This document shows positions 25,171 to 33,498 of a stretch of 64,000 nt of DNA, in pieces. Origin of the DNA: Leptotrichia sp. oral taxon 218. GTDB taxonomy: Bacteria; Fusobacteriota; Fusobacteriia; Fusobacteriales; Leptotrichiaceae. Position 1 is the first letter of the stretch. Each line of letters opens with the position of its first letter. The translations under genes and the position numbers were made by a program. The stretch covers positions 1,922,001-1,986,000 of the forward strand of contig NZ_CP072377.1 in the NCBI RefSeq assembly GCF_018128225.1, read 5' to 3'. Below the pieces are notes generated by a model. That model was given only the letters and a program-made list of their open reading frames with translations. It searched no databases and was not told the origin of the DNA.

Positions 25171-26064
25171 ATGAAAAACAAAATGAAATTAGTTATAGTT
25201 GCAGCTGCACTTTGTGCTTTTGCTATGTCATGTGGAAATAGCGGAAAAGGAGGAAAAGTTTTATTTGAATCAGATGATAAAAAAATAAAAGTTTATGAAA
25301 ACGAAGTAAACCTTGAGTTAGAAAAATCCTTATTTTCTAGTGGAGTTTCACAAAAGGATTTGACACCAGATCAAATAGCTCAAATGAAAAAAAATATTAT
25401 TCAGAATATAGCTTTAAATAGAGCATTAGTTTTAAAAGCAAAAGAACAAAAATTGGATCAAGATAAAAAATATACAGAAAGTGAAGATATTTTAAAAGAA
25501 CAGTCATTAGCTTCTCTTGCGATAGTAAATGACTTGAATGAAAAAGTAAAAGTATCTGATTCTGATGCAAAAGCAGCTTACGATGCGAATGCTGCAAAAT
25601 TCCAAAGAGCTGAAGATACTGTAAAATTACAGCTTATCGTATTTAGAGCAAGTGACAAGGCAAAAGCTGAGGCTGCTTTGAAAGAAGTTATGGCAAATCC
25701 AGCAAACTTTACTTCTTTTGTTCAAAAATATAACGGAAATTCAGGAACTGGAACTGGGGAAACTCAAGAAATACCAATGTCACAATTAGCAAAAAGCTTT
25801 GAACCAATTAGCAAAGCTGTACAATCTGTTTCAAACGGTCAAGTTGTAAATAGCGTAATTCCTGTTGGAGCAAATGAATTATATATTGTAAAAGTGCTAC
25901 AAAAAAATCCTAAAGGACAAATTCCTTTTGAAACAGTTAAAGAAGATATAAAAACACAAATTAGAACACAAAAAAGACAAATGGAACAACAAAACTTTAT
26001 GAAATCAGTTGCTGATGAATTTAAATTAACTAATATCGCTGATAAAATAAAAGATGTTAAATAA
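25171..26064 (+). CDS. Peptidyl-prolyl isomerase lipoprotein (parvulin/SurA-PrsA type)
   Basis: 297 residues from the ATG at 25171, which has GGAGG 8 bases before it; an in-frame ATG at 25156 overlaps that site. A lipoprotein signal (VIVAAALCAFAMS, then Cys at residue 21) precedes a SurA_N-like helical region (VNLELEKSLF, DQIAQMKKNIIQNIALNRALVLKAKEQ) and a PpiC rotamase domain at about 125-230 (DTVKLQLIVFRASDKAKAEAALKEV, then FTSFVQKYNG). A closing helix follows. The likely role is folding of exported or outer-membrane proteins in the periplasm. The next gene on the same strand follows after a 15-bp hairpin. Confidence 0.88.
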   Translation: MKNKMKLVIVAAALCAFAMSCGNSGKGGKVLFESDDKKIKVYENEVNLELEKSLFSSGVSQKDLTPDQIAQMKKNIIQNIALNRALVLKAKEQKLDQDKKYTESEDILKEQSLASLAIVNDLNEKVKVSDSDAKAAYDANAAKFQRAEDTVKLQLIVFRASDKAKAEAALKEVMANPANFTSFVQKYNGNSGTGTGETQEIPMSQLAKSFEPISKAVQSVSNGQVVNSVIPVGANELYIVKVLQKNPKGQIPFETVKEDIKTQIRTQKRQMEQQNFMKSVADEFKLTNIADKIKDVK

Positions 26065-26095
26065 TTAATATTAAATAAAATAATAAAAAAATAGG

Positions 26096-26134
26096 AGCTG
26101 TTTGAAATAGAAAGATTTTCTATTTTTGACAGCT
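26096..26134 (+). terminator. Strong hairpin between the parvulin lipoprotein and the next gene
   Basis: AGCTGT/ACAGCT and AAATAGAAA/TTTCTATTT form a 15-bp stem with a small TTG/TTG internal loop and a 3-base GAT loop. Only TGTTTAAT follows, so it may be a partial terminator or an mRNA-stabilising structure. It lies 20 bases before the next start codon. Confidence 0.55.
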
Positions 26135-26154
26135 TGTTTAATAAGGAGAAATTT

Positions 26155-27618
26155 ATGAAATTTTTAAAATCTATGCTCGTTTTAGTTTTATTAGTTTTAC
26201 TTTTTTTACTTGGCGGAGTAATTTTTTCAAATAATATTATTTCGTACATGACTAAAACCAAAAATTCGGAATTTCAAAATGTGAAATTTTCTTTTAAAAA
26301 CAAAGAGATGACTTTTGATAATTTTGTAATAAACGGAAAAGATTTAGGAAAAGGTAGAGCTACTGTTATTCCAACTCGAAGTGGATTATTTAAAATAATT
26401 CCTTCCATAAAATTGGCAAATCTTAAATTGGAAGAAGTGAATTTAGAAAAAATATATGGCGAAAAAGATGGAAAAATTGACAATTTTATTGAAAAATTGG
26501 AAGTGCCAACAGATTCTAACAAAGAAACTAAGTCAACAGACGAGTTTGTAAGCCAAACAACACTTAATACCCAAGTTTTAGCAAATAACATTGACGATTT
26601 TATTTATAATAAAATAAGAGAAAATATAATAAAAACAAATGTTCTAAAAAATGATTACAATACTTCCCAAGATTTAAAAACTAAAGCTCAAAAGATTTTG
26701 GATTTGAACAGTGAACTTGATCCGCTTGTAAAATCAATTAATGAACAGAAGGAAGATGCAGAAAAGACTGTTTCAAAAATTGAAGATGAAAGAAATCTTA
26801 TGCTAGAAAATGTTTCAAATGAACTTGAAAAACTGGAAAAAGAAATTTCTTTAAATGATGTCAATAAAATGAATAATAATAACATTCAAAATATGAATTT
26901 ATATATTTTTATGGACAAAGGAAAAGCAATTAGCGATACATTAAGTAGATCTTTTAAAATTGTAAATTTATTAAAAGAAATTGAAAAATTAAAACTTTCT
27001 ATTAGCAATATCAATATAAATAATGGAGAAGTTGTGATAAACGATTTAAAAAATCCACAAAATTTAAATGGATATATTTCTCAAAATAATTTAAAAGCAT
27101 TGATAAGTAAAAAAGATGGAGATTATCAAATTTCTTCTCATGAAAATGATTTGCTGATAAAAACATTGTATTCGGATAAAAAAATAGATCTTATAATTGA
27201 ATATTTGAAAAATAATTTAATTCCTGGGAAAGCGATAAAATTGGTTTCTGAAGTTGTATCAGAAAACAATAGCTTTAAAAACTTGAATAACACGGTTTTA
27301 ACAGATGAAGAAAAACAACTTTTAATGCAAAAAATGGAAAGTTTAAAAACTAATGACTATAACCAATTGATGACAAAATATGCGGAACAGACAAAAACGA
27401 TTGAAAGTCTTATTGAAAATGTGAATGTTAAAATTAGTAAACTTGATGCACTAAAAAAAGATTTGCTGTCACTTGATAAAATTGTAACATTGGAACCACA
27501 AAATAATGAGCAAAATAAAAATAATAGTTTACCAAATTCAGAAAATATTAATAACCAAACAAACGAAAATAATCAAACAGACAAAAAAAATAATTTAAAT
27601 TCACAAATTCAAAATTAA
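26155..27618 (+). CDS. Membrane-anchored coiled-coil protein, AsmA/TIGR03545-like
   Basis: 487 residues from the ATG at 26155, which has AAGGAG at proper spacing; the frame also opens at 26134 inside the upstream hairpin. One N-terminal membrane helix (LVLVLLVLLFLLGGVIF) is followed by a periplasmic part that begins VKFSFKNKEMTFDNFVINGKDLG and RSGLFKIIPSIKLANLKLEEVNLEKIYGEKDGKI, a pattern like the repeats of AsmA-type and TIGR03545 proteins. Residues 170-260 form coiled coil and the C-terminus is Asn/Gln-rich and probably disordered. Family placement is tentative. An envelope role is suggested by the preceding periplasmic foldase gene. Confidence 0.65.
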   Translation: MKFLKSMLVLVLLVLLFLLGGVIFSNNIISYMTKTKNSEFQNVKFSFKNKEMTFDNFVINGKDLGKGRATVIPTRSGLFKIIPSIKLANLKLEEVNLEKIYGEKDGKIDNFIEKLEVPTDSNKETKSTDEFVSQTTLNTQVLANNIDDFIYNKIRENIIKTNVLKNDYNTSQDLKTKAQKILDLNSELDPLVKSINEQKEDAEKTVSKIEDERNLMLENVSNELEKLEKEISLNDVNKMNNNNIQNMNLYIFMDKGKAISDTLSRSFKIVNLLKEIEKLKLSISNININNGEVVINDLKNPQNLNGYISQNNLKALISKKDGDYQISSHENDLLIKTLYSDKKIDLIIEYLKNNLIPGKAIKLVSEVVSENNSFKNLNNTVLTDEEKQLLMQKMESLKTNDYNQLMTKYAEQTKTIESLIENVNVKISKLDALKKDLLSLDKIVTLEPQNNEQNKNNSLPNSENINNQTNENNQTDKKNNLNSQIQN

Positions 27619-27628
27619 ATTATATAAA

Positions 27629-27670
27629 TAAAAATAGGAAATTTCTTTTATTTCCTATTTTTTTTTTTAT
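27629..27670. terminator. Bidirectional terminator between converging genes
   Basis: AAATAGGAAAT/ATTTCCTATTT, 11-bp stem, followed by T10 on the plus strand and by an A-derived T tract on the minus strand. It serves the rightward coiled-coil gene and the leftward ubiB-like gene. Confidence 0.85.
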
Positions 27671-27678
27671 AAAAATTT

Positions 27679-29310
27679 TTATTTTCTTTTTTTTATTATC
27701 TCATTGATTCCCAAAATTGCTGAAATTACATAACCTAAAAAACCAAGCGCTGGAATTCCATTTATTTTTGGTGGAACATTTGACAATACCAATATTGATG
27801 AAGCGATAAGTAATGCCGCAATAATTATTGCTGTCACAAGCCTATCCAGTGTCTTTTGCAGTTCTTTAAATCCGATGACTTCGTGTTTATGCTTTAATTC
27901 GCCGTTTAAAAGTTTTTGAGATATACTTTTTAAATCTTCAGGAAGTGAGAGCCAACTTTCAGATATTTGAGAAAATCTTTGGCTGCCTTTTTCAAAAACA
28001 TAAATTGGATTCAATCTTTTTTTAGAAATTTCATCGGCATAAGGTTTCATAACTTTTGTTATATTAAGAGATGGATCCAGATATCTTCCTATTCCTTCAA
28101 TTTGTCCAATCCCTTTTGCCAAAAGATAAATGTCTTCAGGAAGTGTTATTTGATTTTTTCCTAAAATAATTCTTATTTTTTCAAAAATATCTTCCAAGCT
28201 AATTTCATTTAATGAATTTCCATCGACCATATACACAATCTCTGTCAATTCCCGCTCAAGACTTTTTTCATCGGGAACATTGTAAATAACCGAAAGTTCT
28301 CTAATTTTTTCTATCGCCTTTTTTATATTTTTTTGTATAAAATATAGCAAAAAACTTTCCAAAAGTTCCTTATCTTGCGGATAAAGGCTTCCCATCGCTC
28401 CAAAGTCAATAAATACAATCTTTCCATCTTCCATCATCAAAATATTTCCAGGATGCGGGTCAGCGTGAAAAAATCCATATTTTAAAACTTGTTTAATATA
28501 CAAATCTAATCCTGTTCTTGCTATTTCTTGAGGCAAAAATCCATATTTTTCAATTTTTTCCTTGTCTGTAATTTTAAATCCGTCAATAAATTCCATACAG
28601 AGAATGTTATCATTTGAAAGTTCTCTAAAAGTTATTGGCACATGAATTCTTTCATCATTTTTAAAATTATTTGCAAAGCGCTCCATATTGTTTAATTCAT
28701 TTCTGAACGAGAGCTCTTTTGTGATAGAATTTGCAAAAGTATTTATTATGTATGATAAATTTATCTTTTTTATTTCTTCATTTGTTTTTTCAAGATACGC
28801 CGCTAAATCTTTCATCACAATCAAATCTGCTGCCACAATTTCTTTTATATTTTCCCTTCTAACTTTTAGAACAATTTTGCTTCCATCTTTTAATTTTCCT
28901 TTAAAAACTTGTGCCATCGAAGCAGAAGCCATTGGATTTTCTTCAATTTCTTCAAAACGCTGAAGCGGATCAATATTTAATTCTTTTTTTATTTTTTCAT
29001 AAATATCTATTTTTTCTGGCTCGACTTTATCCTGAAGTTTTTGGAACTCCACAATTAATTCTTCTGAAAAAATATCCGTTCTATTGCTGCACATCTGTCC
29101 TAATTTGACATAAGTCGGTCCTAATTCTTCCATCGCCATTCTGATTCTTTCAGGAAATGAAGTTGCCTTTATATTCTCAATTTTCTTACTTTTTTGTTTA
29201 ATTCTATTCGGAATAAATTTTTCAATTCCGCTGCGGTCAAAAAGCTCTTCAAATCCATATTTAAAGAGAACTTCTGATAATTTTGCCATTCTTTTAAATT
29301 TTTGTACCAT
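27679..29310 (-). CDS. UbiB/ABC1 (AarF) family protein kinase-like membrane protein
   Basis: 543 residues with the family marks: ELGPTYVKLGQMCSNRTD (the KxGQ helix) near residue 65, NPMASASMAQVFKGKL (Ala-rich nucleotide loop) near 124, HADPHPGNILM (catalytic loop) and VFIDFGAMG (metal-binding DFG-like motif). Two hydrophobic helices near the C-terminus (IIAALLIASSILVL and LGFLGYVISAILG) anchor it in the membrane. Relatives act in isoprenoid quinone synthesis or lipid homeostasis. No ubiquinone or menaquinone genes are seen nearby, so a lipid role in this fermentative lineage is possible. Confidence 0.93.
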   Translation of the reverse strand: MVQKFKRMAKLSEVLFKYGFEELFDRSGIEKFIPNRIKQKSKKIENIKATSFPERIRMAMEELGPTYVKLGQMCSNRTDIFSEELIVEFQKLQDKVEPEKIDIYEKIKKELNIDPLQRFEEIEENPMASASMAQVFKGKLKDGSKIVLKVRRENIKEIVAADLIVMKDLAAYLEKTNEEIKKINLSYIINTFANSITKELSFRNELNNMERFANNFKNDERIHVPITFRELSNDNILCMEFIDGFKITDKEKIEKYGFLPQEIARTGLDLYIKQVLKYGFFHADPHPGNILMMEDGKIVFIDFGAMGSLYPQDKELLESFLLYFIQKNIKKAIEKIRELSVIYNVPDEKSLERELTEIVYMVDGNSLNEISLEDIFEKIRIILGKNQITLPEDIYLLAKGIGQIEGIGRYLDPSLNITKVMKPYADEISKKRLNPIYVFEKGSQRFSQISESWLSLPEDLKSISQKLLNGELKHKHEVIGFKELQKTLDRLVTAIIIAALLIASSILVLSNVPPKINGIPALGFLGYVISAILGINEIIKKRK

Positions 29311-29445
29311 TTTTTCCTCTTTCTTTTTTTTATTTTTGGTTTTTCTTCTTTACTCTTTATTCTTTATTTTTTATTCTTGATTCTTGATTTCACATTCTTT
29401 ATTTTTACTTTTTTTTATTCTTTATGTTTATTTTCATTATATCAG

Positions 29446-29474
29446 TAAATTTCTATTCTTTCTACTAAATTAAA
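29446..29474 (-). promoter_or_regulatory. Promoter of the ubiB-like gene
   Basis: Minus-strand TAGAAA, 17 bases, TATAAT preceded by TGA (extended -10), about 135 bases before the gene. The leader between is very T/A-rich with imperfect repeats of TATTCTTTATT-like units on the plus strand. Confidence 0.5.
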
Positions 29475-29577
29475 AAATAAAAAATTAGAAAATAAAAGAT
29501 TAGAAAATAAAAAAAAATGGCGATAAAATTTAAACTCTTAAATTTTAACTATTTTTCAAAAAATATTTAAAAATATT

Positions 29578-30666
29578 TTATTTCTTGTTAATCTCTCCAG
29601 CTTCCAAAATTTCAAGATTATTTCCTTCAGGAAAATCAGTTTTACTTAAATTAATAATTTTTTTAGCAGCTGAATTTCTTGTGTCCAACATCACTTTAGA
29701 AACTCCGCTTTCCTGTTTTATAGATATAATTTTTCCATTGATAAAATTTCCGTTTTTATCAATATTTATTTTAAAAATTGGAGCAATTCCGCTTATTCCA
29801 GATAAACTTATATTTCCAAAAGTAGCAAAATTTCCAGCGCTATATGAAATAAATTTATTTTTATAAAGTTCTATCGCACGAGTTATATGCGGACCTTGTC
29901 CAAAAACGATATCAGCACCTGAATCTACAGCATTTCTAGCAAATTTAAACACATTTCCCCGATTTTCGCCGTGAAAAATCTCATTATTTCGAGTTATATG
30001 CTCATGTTCCTTTCCTTCAGCTCCGCCGTGAAAAAATACAACTACAATATCAGACTTCTCTTTTACAGATTTTATAAGATTTGAAGCATATTCATAATCA
30101 TTTATATCAACAGTTTTAGAATTTGGTGCAAATGATACAAATCCATATTTTATACCATCTTTTTCTAATATTGAATATTCTGCTTTTTCTTTGATTCCTG
30201 AATATTTAATTCCCAATGAATTAAGATTTTCCATTGTCTGCAAAATTCCAACTTCGCCAAAATCGTTGCTGTGATTATTTGCCAAGCTCAAATAGTCAAA
30301 ACCAGCGTTTTTTAAATATTTGCCATATTTTGAAGGCATTCTAAAGACATAACAAACTGATGGATTCTCACATTTTTTTGGATCTCCTCCCTTGTCAAAC
30401 AATGTTCCTTCCAAATTTCCAGCTGTTATATCGGCATTTTGTAAAATACTTTCAACATTTTGTAAAATATTCGTATTTGGCAGTAAATCTTCGTTTGGAT
30501 AATTACTTCCCAGCATGATGTCTCCGACACCAATAATTGAAATTTCTTTTTTATCTTTAATTTTTTCGTTATTTCCATTTTTTAAATCTTTTTTTTCAAA
30601 TTTGCTGCAACTAAAACTAAAAATTAAAAATAAAATTAATAAAAAATATTCTTTTATATTTTTCAA
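29578..30666 (-). CDS. CapA-family (metallophosphoesterase-like) lipoprotein
   Basis: 362 residues. A lipoprotein signal (FLLILFLIFSFSC, Cys20) is followed by the CapA/PgsA-type metallo-hydrolase fold: GVGDIMLGSN, GNLEGTLFDKGG, LANNHSNDFG, VVVFFHGGAEG and GQGPHITRAIE. CapA-like proteins take part in poly-gamma-glutamate export, but most family members are simply uncharacterised surface phosphoesterase-like proteins, and no capBC genes are present here. It is monocistronic, with an extended -10 promoter at 30711-30719. Confidence 0.88.
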   Translation of the reverse strand: MKNIKEYFLLILFLIFSFSCSKFEKKDLKNGNNEKIKDKKEISIIGVGDIMLGSNYPNEDLLPNTNILQNVESILQNADITAGNLEGTLFDKGGDPKKCENPSVCYVFRMPSKYGKYLKNAGFDYLSLANNHSNDFGEVGILQTMENLNSLGIKYSGIKEKAEYSILEKDGIKYGFVSFAPNSKTVDINDYEYASNLIKSVKEKSDIVVVFFHGGAEGKEHEHITRNNEIFHGENRGNVFKFARNAVDSGADIVFGQGPHITRAIELYKNKFISYSAGNFATFGNISLSGISGIAPIFKINIDKNGNFINGKIISIKQESGVSKVMLDTRNSAAKKIINLSKTDFPEGNNLEILEAGEINKK

Positions 30667-30710
30667 TTTTCCTCCAAATTTTTAATAATTTTTTGTTCTT
30701 TTAATTTAAA

Positions 30711-30719
30711 ATTATATCA
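30711..30719 (-). promoter_or_regulatory. Extended -10 promoter of the CapA-like gene
   Basis: Minus-strand TGATATAAT, 45 bases before the ATG, with TTACAA 16 bases upstream as a weak -35. Confidence 0.5.
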
Positions 30720-30853
30720 CAATTTTTTAGATTTGTAACAAAAAAAGAAAAATTTAAATAAAAATTTTTATTGATTTTTTTAACTTTAATATTTTATTTA
30801 TCAAAAATTTACTTTGATTTTTTTTAATAAAAAATTAAAATTTATAACAAATA

Positions 30854-30882
30854 TTTACTATTATTAGAAAAAATGATATACT
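30854..30882 (+). promoter_or_regulatory. Promoter of the phn transporter operon
   Basis: TTTACT, 17 bases, TATACT, about 70 bases before the phnC start. There is no riboswitch-like structure that I can see in the leader. Confidence 0.5.
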
Positions 30883-30950
30883 GATATTAACTTAACTCTT
30901 TTAAAAATATATTTAAAAAGTTATTAATTATATTTTGGGAAAGGAAATTT

Positions 30951-31699
30951 ATGTTACTTAGTATAAAAAATATTTCAAAAAGATATAAAAATGGGATAGA
31001 CGCTTTGAGTGATGTCTCTTTAGATGTAGAAAAAGGAGAGTTTATTTCAATAATTGGACCATCTGGTTCAGGAAAATCGACATTGCTTAGAAGTATCAAC
31101 AAAATGATTGATGTCACTTCTGGATCTATTTATTTTGAAAATCACGATATTACAAATATGAAAAAAAAGAAATTAAAAATATCCGCAGAGAAATGGGAAT
31201 GATTTTTCAAAATTATAATTTAGTGGAACGGCTTACGGCTATTGAAAATGTGCTTCATGGTCAGCTTGGCTATAAATCCACTTTTTCTTCGATTTTTGGA
31301 CTTTATTCAAAAGAAGAAAAAAAAGAAGCCTTTAATTTATTAGAAAAAGTTAATATGACTAAATATGCTTATCAAAAATGTAGTGAATTATCTGGTGGAC
31401 AGAAACAGAGAATTGGAATTGCCAGAGCAATTATGCAAAATCCAAAACTGCTTTTATGCGACGAGCCAATCGCTTCTCTTGATCCAAAATCTTCAGAAAA
31501 TGTAATGGACTATTTGAAAAAAATTGTCACAGAAATGAAAATTACTTGTATAATAAATCTTCATCAAGTCGACATTGCAAAAAAATATTCAACTCGAATT
31601 GTTGCACTTAACAAGGGGAAAAAAGTTTTTGATGGCAAAGTTGAAAATTTGACAGATAAAATGATTGAAGATGTTTATAAAAACGAAGAGAATGAATAG
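30951..31699 (+). pseudogene. phnC: Phosphonate/phosphate-type ABC transporter ATPase, frameshifted
   Basis: Two frames, 30951-31202 and 31193-31699, together give a PhnC-like ATPase of normal length (about 249 aa). Walker A GPSGSGKST and the lead-in to the Q-loop are in the first frame; MGMIFQNYNLVERL (Q-loop), LSGGQKQRIGIARAI (signature), LLCDEPIASLD (Walker B) and the LHQVD His switch are in the second. One extra A in the A8 tract at about 31161-31168 restores NMKKKEIKNIRREMGMIF. So this is either a homopolymer sequencing error, a gene read by transcriptional slippage, or a recent pseudogene. The intact permease genes downstream favour one of the first two. Confidence 0.85.
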
Positions 31700-31708
31700 G
31701 AGGATTAT

Positions 31709-32503
31709 ATGGAGTTAAATCAAAAAGATATTTTCAAAAAACGGCTTTACTCAAAAATCACATTTTTTGTAATGCTTGTAGGACTTTACATAATTTCGGC
31801 TGTTTTGGCTGGTTTTAAAAATGGAACTGCTTTTTTCTCGATTCCATCTGGAATAATTTGGCTATTTCAAAAGTTTATTCCAACCAAAAATTCTGTTCAA
31901 TATTTTCCAGTAATCTTGGATTCTGCCATAAAAACTATTTTGCTTTCCATAAGTTCTACAATGGTTTCAGCAATATTTGCACTATTTTTGTCAATTATTG
32001 GCTCAAATACCACAGGAATCAATATTGTAACAAAAATTATATCCAAAATTATAGCTTCATTTTTTAGAAATATGCCAGTTGTCGCTTGGTCTTTAATTCT
32101 GCTTTTTTCTTTTAAACAAAGTGAGTTTACTGGATTTTTATCCCTATTTTTTATAACTTTCGGCTATTTGACAAGAGCTTTTTCAGAAACAATAGACGAA
32201 GTTGCAACCGATAACATAGAAGCGTTAAAATCAACTGGAGCTTCCTATCTGCAAATTATTTTTTGCGGAGTTTTTCCAACTGTTTTTCCGCAATTTCTTT
32301 CATGGCTTCTATATTTTATCGAAAACAGTATAAGAGAAGCGACATTAATCGGAATTTTGACAGGAACAGGAATCGGATTTACATTTAACTTATATTACAG
32401 AAGTTTTAGATACGACGCTGCAGGATTGGTAATTTTAATTGTTACAATAATTGTAATAAGTATTGAATTGCTTTCTAACAAACTGCGAAGTGAAATGATG
32501 TAA
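31709..32503 (+). CDS. phnE: PhnE-type ABC transporter permease 1
   Basis: 264 residues with about six membrane helices. The cytoplasmic coupling (EAA) loop ETIDEVATDNIEALKSTGAS fits PhnE permeases, which work with PhnC and the binding protein PhnD to import phosphonates, phosphite or related compounds. AGGAGG lies 5 bases before the ATG, and the gene follows phnC by 9 bases. No PhnD gene is found in the operon or in the 285 bases upstream of phnC, so the substrate-binding protein must be elsewhere. Confidence 0.9.
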   Translation: MELNQKDIFKKRLYSKITFFVMLVGLYIISAVLAGFKNGTAFFSIPSGIIWLFQKFIPTKNSVQYFPVILDSAIKTILLSISSTMVSAIFALFLSIIGSNTTGINIVTKIISKIIASFFRNMPVVAWSLILLFSFKQSEFTGFLSLFFITFGYLTRAFSETIDEVATDNIEALKSTGASYLQIIFCGVFPTVFPQFLSWLLYFIENSIREATLIGILTGTGIGFTFNLYYRSFRYDAAGLVILIVTIIVISIELLSNKLRSEMM

Positions 32504-32554
32504 AAAAAAATAAATAAATAAAATAAAAAAAGAGAAAAAGAAAAGTGAAGAAAG

Positions 32555-32578
32555 AAAGAGAGAAAGAGAGAAAGAGAG
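32555..32578. repeat. AAAGAGAG x 3 simple repeat
   Basis: Three exact tandem copies of an 8-base unit, inside a longer purine-only tract, in the gap before the second permease gene and upstream of its ribosome binding site. Length variation here would change spacing or mRNA structure, not the reading frame. Confidence 0.7.
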
Positions 32579-32623
32579 TTTCTTTGTTTATGATAAGAAA
32601 GAAAAAAAGGAAGTGATTTTAAT

Positions 32624-33442
32624 TTGAATGACAATTATAAAAATATAAAAATAAGAAAAATTACAAAACAAAAGATATATTTATATGTAACTTTTACAAT
32701 TTTATTTCTTTTGACAATTTATACATTTGCAACGATGGACTTTGGCGGAGTAAATATAAAAATTGCGACAAAAAGTTTGCTTAAAGACTTAAAACTTATG
32801 TTTTTTGCACCAAAATTATCTGAAAGATATACTTTTTTAGAAGTTTTAAATAATCTAGTAATTACAATTGCATTGGCTGTACTTTCAACAATAATTGGTT
32901 CAATAATTGCACTTTTTTTAGCATTTTTTTCTGCAAAAAATTTGGCAAGCGAAAAAAGTTCAAAAATTATAAAAGTAATTATGTCATTTATTCGTGCAAT
33001 TCCAACTATTTTGTGGGTTATGGTTTTTTCGGTTGTGGCAAATATCGGAGTGGAAGCCGCTGTAATTGGAATGACTTTTCATAGCGTGGCTTATCTTGTA
33101 AAAGCATATTCGGAAAGTTTTGAAGAACTTGACGATGGAATAATTGAAGCATTAAAGTCGACTGGAGCTTCTTTTTGGCAAATTATATTTTGCGCAATTT
33201 TCCCAAGTACGATTACTTCTATTTTATCTTGGACTTTTATCCGTTTTGAAATAAATTTTACAAATGCTGTTTTAGTTGGAGCTGCTGCTGGAGCTGGTGG
33301 AATTGGTTATGATATGTTTATGGCGGGAACGATGTACTTTGACATTCAAGAAATTGGAGTTTTTGTCTATTTAATTTTTTCAGTTGCAATCATATTAGAA
33401 TTTATTTCTTATTTTTTGAAAAAAAATTATTTAAAAAAATAA
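32624..33442 (+). CDS. phnE: PhnE-type ABC transporter permease 2
   Basis: 272 residues beginning at a TTG, with AGGAAGTG about 10 bases upstream; the nearby ATG at 32628 is out of frame. About six membrane helices and the coupling loop ESFEELDDGIIEALKSTGAS mark it as a PhnE permease, paired with the upstream copy to form a heterodimeric channel. The gap between the two genes contains the AAAGAGAG repeat. Confidence 0.9.
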   Translation: MNDNYKNIKIRKITKQKIYLYVTFTILFLLTIYTFATMDFGGVNIKIATKSLLKDLKLMFFAPKLSERYTFLEVLNNLVITIALAVLSTIIGSIIALFLAFFSAKNLASEKSSKIIKVIMSFIRAIPTILWVMVFSVVANIGVEAAVIGMTFHSVAYLVKAYSESFEELDDGIIEALKSTGASFWQIIFCAIFPSTITSILSWTFIRFEINFTNAVLVGAAAGAGGIGYDMFMAGTMYFDIQEIGVFVYLIFSVAIILEFISYFLKKNYLKK

Positions 33443-33457
33443 ATAAAAAAAATAAAA

Positions 33458-33493
33458 AAAGTGCTAAAAATGTTAAACATTCAAAAGCACTTT
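33458..33493. terminator. Bidirectional terminator between phnE and secY
   Basis: AAAGTGCT/AGCACTTT outer stem and AATGTT/AACATT inner stem, with an A run on the left and a T run on the right. It serves the rightward phn operon and the leftward S10-spc operon. Confidence 0.85.
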
Positions 33494-33498
33494 ATTTT

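Noticed and set aside
30667-30853. A phnD gene upstream of phnC
   Set aside because: The gap is only about 280 bases of AT-rich DNA with divergent promoters and no coding frame.
32521-32620. Possible CRISPR-like or minisatellite array before phnE2
   Set aside because: Only three copies of an 8-base unit without spacers; it is a simple repeat.
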